A stretch of 9,461 nt of DNA. It comes from Gammaproteobacteria bacterium. GTDB lineage: Bacteria > Pseudomonadota > Gammaproteobacteria > Eutrophobiales > Eutrophobiaceae. A program made the translations under genes and the position numbers. The notes under the pieces were generated by a model. That model was not told the origin of the DNA and did no database searches. It saw only the letters and a program-made list of their open reading frames with translations. The stretch is taken from the NCBI GenBank assembly GCA_015661095.1, contig JACVQI010000063.1:1-9461 (forward strand), given 5' to 3'. Each line of letters begins with the position of its first letter. Position 1 is the first letter of the stretch. Shown here piece by piece: positions 6,624-9,461 of this stretch.

Positions 6624-6884
6624 GTAGGATGCGGTGAGGCACGAACCGCATCAATCGAGAACGATACGGACCGTGCAATCCGGATAATACATGCCCCTGT
6701 ACCCTTATCCAGCGCATAAATAACCTTTCACACTTATCAAGTCGCCATGTTGCCCCGCACTCGAAGTTACGCAGTACGCGACGAGTATATTCCCCTTTAT
6801 TCTTATCACATCAATCCTCGCCGACCACACATCACAATTTTTAGTTTTCTCGAACGATGCGGTTCGTGCCTCACCGCATCCTAC
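6624..6884. repeat. Widely spaced inverted REP pair with identical 29-base ends
   Basis: The sequence at 6624-6652 (GTAGG, stem GATGCGG/CCGCATC, loop TGAGGCACGAA) recurs exactly in reverse complement at 6856-6884. The match resumes inside with TCGAGAA two bases further in. The ends therefore form a 29-base perfect inverted repeat around a 203-bp AT-richer spacer that has no convincing gene. The spacer contains a small GGATAA/TTATCC dyad (6682-6710). The unit shares GTAGG and TGAGGCACGAA with the REP at 2796 but has a different, internally compensated stem. No target duplication is seen outside the ends. It may be a long REPIN or a MITE-like element, or two independent REPs; the pairing and GTAG heads are certain. 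Confidence 0.75.
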
Positions 6885-6886
6885 TG

Positions 6887-7072
6887 GCTCTGCACTTACG
6901 TTTTATCGGCACCGTTGCTGGTGAAATCCGTTTATGCGCGCGTTCTGTCCAGGTCTTTATCAGCCTGGAAAACGGCCGGCCGGTTCGCATAGATGGCAAT
7001 ATGAGGAAACGTCTGCGGGAATACATGGACAAGGTCGAGGTGGTCACCGATATCGAACCGCATCGAAGGTAG
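6887..7072 (+). pseudogene. Possible C-terminal remnant of a hotdog-fold acyl-CoA thioesterase
   Basis: An open frame ending at TAG 7070-7072 encodes about 62 residues, including RSVQVFISLENGRPVRIDGN and MRKRLREYMDKVE. A final strand followed by GRPVRI and an amphipathic helix is how many YbgC/4HBT-type thioesterases end. If this is correct, the first two thirds of the gene are missing; the frame's only ATG (6857) lies inside the REP at 6856-6884, so REP or spacer sequence may have replaced the 5' part. No ribosome site is visible. It could equally be a fortuitous frame; the similarity is recalled, not computed. Confidence 0.25.
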
Positions 7073-7121
7073 GAATTAAACGGGTCAGACCGCTTTAATA
7101 CACAGCGAACCGCTTCGATGC
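7060..7121. other. Nested dyads upstream of the ferritin-like gene
   Basis: An outer perfect stem GCATCGAAG (7060-7068)/CTTCGATGC (7113-7121) encloses an inner near-palindrome centred on A7087: ATTAAA-CG-GGTC, then GACC-GC-TTTAAT (7075-7099), with 10 of 12 pairs matched. As RNA this would be a two-storey hairpin; as DNA the inner dyad could be a dimeric regulator site. It lies about 30-90 bp upstream of the -35 box at 7151, and its left arm overlaps the end of the possible thioesterase remnant. No U-run follows, so it is not a standard terminator. Confidence 0.45.
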
Positions 7122-7150
7122 AAGGCTGACACAAGTAGTCGTGCCACAGA

Positions 7151-7178
7151 GTGACAAAAACACTCAGATAGATATAAT
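7151..7178 (+). promoter_or_regulatory. Sigma70-type promoter of the ferritin-like gene
   Basis: GTGACA (7151-7156, five of six matches to TTGACA) is followed after 16 bp by a perfect TATAAT (7173-7178). A start near 7185 gives a leader of about 70 bases before the ATG at 7257. It is the best consensus promoter in the window. Confidence 0.7.
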
Positions 7179-7256
7179 ACACCCGTCTATACAAACTGAG
7201 ATTGGCCGATCGGGCGGTTCGGTTGATTTTTCGCAATCATTAACTCGGAGTTCAAT

Positions 7257-7778
7257 ATGTCCACTCGCATTGACTTCTCCACCCTCGGCCTTATGGATGC
7301 TCTTGACCTCGCGTTTTTAATCGAGAAGGAGGCATACCAACGTTACCTTAAGTTCGCAGCCCAATTTGGCATTGAGGGTCCCGAAAGGCCCGGTCACTTT
7401 TTTAGATCCATGGCCGAGAATGAGGCCAAGCACGGCGAGGAGATCGCGAAGCGACGCGATGCCATGTTCGGCACCACTCCCAGTCAAGTTAGCCTCGACG
7501 ACCTTTTTGATGTGGAAGCGCCTGAAGAAGGGGCGATTCGCCGCACCATGTCCGTCTTGCAAGCGTTCCAGGTAGGTATTGCCGCGGAGCAAAAGGCATA
7601 CGATTTTTACGACCAGGCCCTGAAGCACATCACGGATCCTGAAGTACACAAGTTGTTTATCGAGCTCCGGGATGAAGAGACAGAACACGTCCAGTTATTG
7701 CGAGACCACATGGAGAAATTGCCGCCGAGTGCGAGCATTGAGGGCGAGATCAACTACGACGAAACCCCGTACTTATAA
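7257..7778 (+). CDS. Ferritin-like diiron protein (rubrerythrin family, no rubredoxin domain)
   Basis: Cytosolic four-helix-bundle protein of 173 residues, predicted to bind a diiron centre and to act in peroxide reduction or iron handling. The two halves mirror each other: E23-KEAYQRY aligns with E111-QKAYDFY, and ENEAKH (54-59, ExxH with Glu56 and His59) aligns with EETEH (140-144, ExxH with Glu141 and His144). These six residues are the expected iron ligands. There is no CxxC pair and no C-terminal rubredoxin domain, so this is the short rubrerythrin-like form. The ATG at 7257 has CGGAG six bases upstream and a consensus promoter at 7151. The gene is divergent from the minus-strand cluster. 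The IS begins only six bases after its TAA, so any native terminator or downstream operon partner has been displaced. The C-terminus (INYDETPYL) looks natural, but truncation by a few residues cannot be excluded. Confidence 0.88.
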   Translation: MSTRIDFSTLGLMDALDLAFLIEKEAYQRYLKFAAQFGIEGPERPGHFFRSMAENEAKHGEEIAKRRDAMFGTTPSQVSLDDLFDVEAPEEGAIRRTMSVLQAFQVGIAAEQKAYDFYDQALKHITDPEVHKLFIELRDEETEHVQLLRDHMEKLPPSASIEGEINYDETPYL

Positions 7779-7784
7779 TTAAAG

Positions 7785-7812
7785 GGGTCAGTCCCGAATG
7801 GCACTTACTTAA
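7785..7812. repeat. Left terminal inverted repeat of the IS4-family element
   Basis: Starts GGGTCAGTC and ends CTTACTTAA; 26 of 28 positions match the reverse complement of 9292-9319. Confidence 0.9.
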
Positions 7813-7842
7813 GCGTAACCTCATGAAGTAAAAAGTAAAAGG

Positions 7843-7909
7843 ATGAGCTGGTCAGGTGATAAACTCATTTGTGACCAAACAAACACGTTATCACCGAGGG
7901 CCAGCTCAT
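7843..7909 (+). promoter_or_regulatory. Hairpin that can hide the transposase start codon
   Basis: ATGAGCTGG (7843-7851) pairs with CCAGCTCAT (7901-7909), and GGTGATAA (7855-7862) pairs with TTATCACC (7888-7895). The internal loop is 3 against 5 bases and the apical loop 25 bases. The ribosome site GAGGG (7896-7900) is the larger side of the internal loop, and the A and U of the start codon (7908-7909) are in the lower stem. A transcript entering from outside would contain both arms and hide the start; one beginning in the apical loop would not. TGATAAACT (7857-7865) could be an extended -10 starting RNA near 7872, but it is weak. IS10 and IS50 use such a device against read-through expression. 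Confidence 0.65.
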
Positions 7910-9299
7910 GATGAATGCTAACCGCAAATCGCACTCTGTTCAACGATCACACTTCCGCCAACACGCCAAGCCCGTGGATGCCTACCGGTTTTTTAACTTA
8001 CTGACGAGCCCGGAGTTACTGGATACGGTGGAGCAACACCTTCCCGAACACCGGGAGCGGTTGTATCCGCCAACGGAAACCTTGTCGATGTTTTTAGCGC
8101 AAGCATTGAGCGCGGACGGTTCTTGTCAGAACGTGGTGAATGCTGCGGCGATGCAGCGACTGGTGGGCGGTTTAACGGTGTGTAGCACTCACACGGGGGG
8201 CTACTGCAAGGCGCGTCAGCGTTTGCCGGAGGCGATGGTGTCCGCGTTGGTGAAACAGACTGGGAAGTTGGTGGCTAAGAACAGTCCGCGCCCTTGGCAT
8301 TGGCGCGGCCGGCCGGTGCGGTTGATTGATGGCACCACGGTGACCCTGCCGGATACGGCGGCGAACCAGGCCCGGTACCCGCAACAAGGTAACCAGAAGC
8401 CGGGACTGGGTTTTCCCATCAGCCGGTTGGTGGGCGTGATCTGCCTGTCCAGCGGAGTGATCCTGGATGCGGTCATGGGGCCATATAAAGGGAAAGGCGG
8501 GAACGAGCAGGCCCTGTTGCGTAGATTGCTGGACAGTTTTCAACCGCACGACCTGGCGCTGGGGGACAGTTATTACTGCACGTATTTTCTGATGGTCGCG
8601 TTGCTGGACCGGGGCGTCGATTTTTTGTTTGAGCAACACGGCATGCGCAAGCGCAGTACGGATTTCCGGCAGGGCCAACACCTGGGACCGCGCGACCACC
8701 TCATTACCTGGTCCAAGCCGGTCATGCCACCGGAGTGGATGACCCGGGAGCAGTATGAGGCCGCCCCTGCATGCCTCACGGTACGGGAAGTGAAAGCCGG
8801 GGGCAAGATCTTGGTGACGAGTTTACTGAACGCGAAGGCAACACCCAAGGACGCCCTGCACGCCTTGTATCGGTCACGTTGGCAGGTGGAGCTGGACCTG
8901 CGCAGCATCAAGACCACACTGGGCATGCAGACCTTGAGCTGCAAGACCCCGGAGATGAATGAAAAGGAAATGTGGGTGTACTTTCTGGCCTATAACTTGG
9001 TCCGGTTGCTCATGGCCAATGCCGCTTCCTACGCCGAGGTGTTACCCCGGCAATTGAGCTTCAAACATACCGTGCAACTGTGGGTGTTCTGGCGTCCCTA
9101 CGCTACTGGCGCAAGCGATGAAGAACATCTGCGCCTGCTCATGGTATTGATCGCCCAAGTACGCGTGGGTAACCGGCCGGGCCGAACTGAACCGAGGGCG
9201 ATTAAACGACGGCCCAAACCCTATCCGCTGCTGATGAAACCACGACCTGAAGCAAGAGAGGAAATTAGATTACATGGCCATCCCAAAAAAATTAAGTAA
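7908..9299 (+). CDS. IS4-family transposase (DDE)
   Basis: Transposase of 463 residues that cuts and joins the IS ends through an RNase H-fold DDE site. Catalytic residues visible: Asp141 in RLIDGTTVTLPD, Asp220 in LALGDSYY, and Glu328 within the exact IS4 signature Y321-x2-R324-x3-E328-x6-K335. Between the second Asp and the Glu is the usual insertion, largely beta-structured. The N-terminal 120 residues, including PVDAYRFFNLLTSPELLD, form the helical DNA-binding part. The C-terminus is basic (RAIKRRPKPYP). The start is the ATG at 7908, with GAGGG seven bases upstream; ATG 7911 is an in-frame alternative. The TAA at 9297-9299 lies in the right inverted repeat. The frame is intact and of full family length. 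Start-codon sequestration by an upstream hairpin suggests translation is held down. Confidence 0.95.
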   Translation: MMNANRKSHSVQRSHFRQHAKPVDAYRFFNLLTSPELLDTVEQHLPEHRERLYPPTETLSMFLAQALSADGSCQNVVNAAAMQRLVGGLTVCSTHTGGYCKARQRLPEAMVSALVKQTGKLVAKNSPRPWHWRGRPVRLIDGTTVTLPDTAANQARYPQQGNQKPGLGFPISRLVGVICLSSGVILDAVMGPYKGKGGNEQALLRRLLDSFQPHDLALGDSYYCTYFLMVALLDRGVDFLFEQHGMRKRSTDFRQGQHLGPRDHLITWSKPVMPPEWMTREQYEAAPACLTVREVKAGGKILVTSLLNAKATPKDALHALYRSRWQVELDLRSIKTTLGMQTLSCKTPEMNEKEMWVYFLAYNLVRLLMANAASYAEVLPRQLSFKHTVQLWVFWRPYATGASDEEHLRLLMVLIAQVRVGNRPGRTEPRAIKRRPKPYPLLMKPRPEAREEIRLHGHPKKIK

Positions 9300-9319
9300 G
9301 TGCCATTCGGCTCTGACCC
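9292..9319. repeat. Right terminal inverted repeat of the IS4-family element
   Basis: TTAAGTAAG at the inner side and CTGACCC at the outer edge; it overlaps the last eight bases of the transposase gene including the stop codon. Confidence 0.9.
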
Positions 9320-9460
9320 TGAGAAATCCCCCAACGGTACCTCCGAAGAAAAAAAGATCGCCTCTTCCGACACGAAATCGGAAAATGCCTGCAGGTCGCG
9401 TTCAGCCATGGTGTTGGCAAAGGCTCGTTCCGCAGCAAATACCTGCTCCTGCGGCGCATC
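9320..9460 (-). pseudogene. DUF4440/NTF2-like gene truncated by the IS (both ends missing)
   Basis: Reading the minus strand from 9460 gives 47 residues including QVFAAERAFANTMAERD and LQAFSDFVSEEAIFFSSEVPL. This is the N-terminal helix pair and first strand of the DUF4440/SnoaL-like family, whose members begin with a 'V-AAERAFA-TMA-RD--AF--F---DA-FF' pattern. The true start lies beyond the right edge of the window; ATG 9409 is internal to the helix and not the start. After GDFS the frame runs into the IS inverted repeat and continues to a stop inside the element at 9221, so any product would be a chimera lacking most of the sheet. The remaining two thirds of the gene are not found left of the IS. 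The family call rests on a short segment but the pattern is distinctive. Confidence 0.7.
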
Positions 9461-9461
9461 G

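Larger units (their letters stand above)
7785..9319 (+). mobile_element. Complete IS4-family insertion sequence (about 1535 bp)
   Basis: The element is bounded by 28-base terminal inverted repeats (7785-7812 and 9292-9319) that match at 26 positions: GGGTCAG, two mismatches, then 19 identical bases ending CTTACTTAA. It carries a single transposase gene nearly filling its length. The stop codon lies inside the right inverted repeat. The outer flanks (ATAATTAAAG on the left, TGAGAAATCC on the right) do not repeat each other, so no target duplication is visible, although IS4-family insertions normally make one. The right end interrupts a DUF4440-like gene. The transposase frame is intact with all catalytic residues, so the element may be active. 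Confidence 0.92.

Noticed and set aside
6653..6855. Gene within the REP-pair spacer (frame from ATG 6747)
   Set aside because: The 81-codon frame has no ribosome site, reads through the right REP, and shows no domain.
8172..8699. Minus-strand frame of 175 codons inside the transposase gene
   Set aside because: Antisense to an intact transposase with all catalytic residues; no family resemblance.
9221..9409. Apparent small minus-strand gene across the IS right end
   Set aside because: It is a chimera of a truncated DUF4440 frame and IS end sequence, and its ATG lies inside the conserved helix, not at a real start.
1..9461. CRISPR arrays, tRNA or rRNA genes
   Set aside because: No regularly spaced direct repeats and no tRNA-like or rRNA-like segments were seen on either strand.

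Overview
The window looks like a chromosomal segment of a gammaproteobacterium-like Gram-negative bacterium of moderate GC content. The grounds are Shine-Dalgarno-led genes, Sec and lipoprotein signal peptides, GTAG-headed REP palindromes and an IS4-family insertion sequence. The species cannot be named from the sequence alone.

Region 1 (1-6514) holds six genes, all on the minus strand. In transcription order they are: a lipoprotein with two tandem SnoaL-like domains (6514-5459); an exported DUF8021-like protein 30 bp downstream (5428-4421); an exported protein of the PDFSGIW/GHWEGD family that often accompanies DUF6152 (4329-3517, GTG start); a DUF6152 protein (3459-2998); an exported SxxK serine hydrolase of the class C beta-lactamase/6-aminohexanoate-dimer-hydrolase type (2735-1482); and a flavoprotein of the vanillyl-alcohol oxidase/4-cresol dehydrogenase family that runs off the left edge (1392-1). 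Gaps are 30-262 bp. The largest gap holds a REP pair and a GC-rich palindrome, and extended -10 or -10 sequences before the third and sixth genes suggest several transcription units. Five of the six products are exported and one is a para-substituted-phenol type flavoenzyme. I infer a catabolic or envelope-associated function acting on aromatic or ester compounds; no pathway can be proven here.

Region 2 (6515-7256) is a 742-bp divergent intergenic region. It contains a widely spaced inverted REP pair (6624-6884), a possible C-terminal remnant of a hotdog thioesterase (to 7072), a nested dyad (7060-7121) and a good sigma70-type promoter (7151-7178) for the next gene.

Region 3 (7257-7778, plus strand) is a rubrerythrin/ferritin-like diiron protein without a rubredoxin domain.

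Region 4 (7785-9319) is a complete IS4-family element with 28-bp terminal inverted repeats, an intact DDE transposase with the full YREK signature, and a hairpin that can hide the transposase start codon. Beyond it (9320-9461, minus) is the N-terminal part of a DUF4440/NTF2-like gene cut off by the right end of the IS. The rest of that gene is not on the other side and there is no target duplication, so a deletion or rearrangement probably accompanied or followed insertion.
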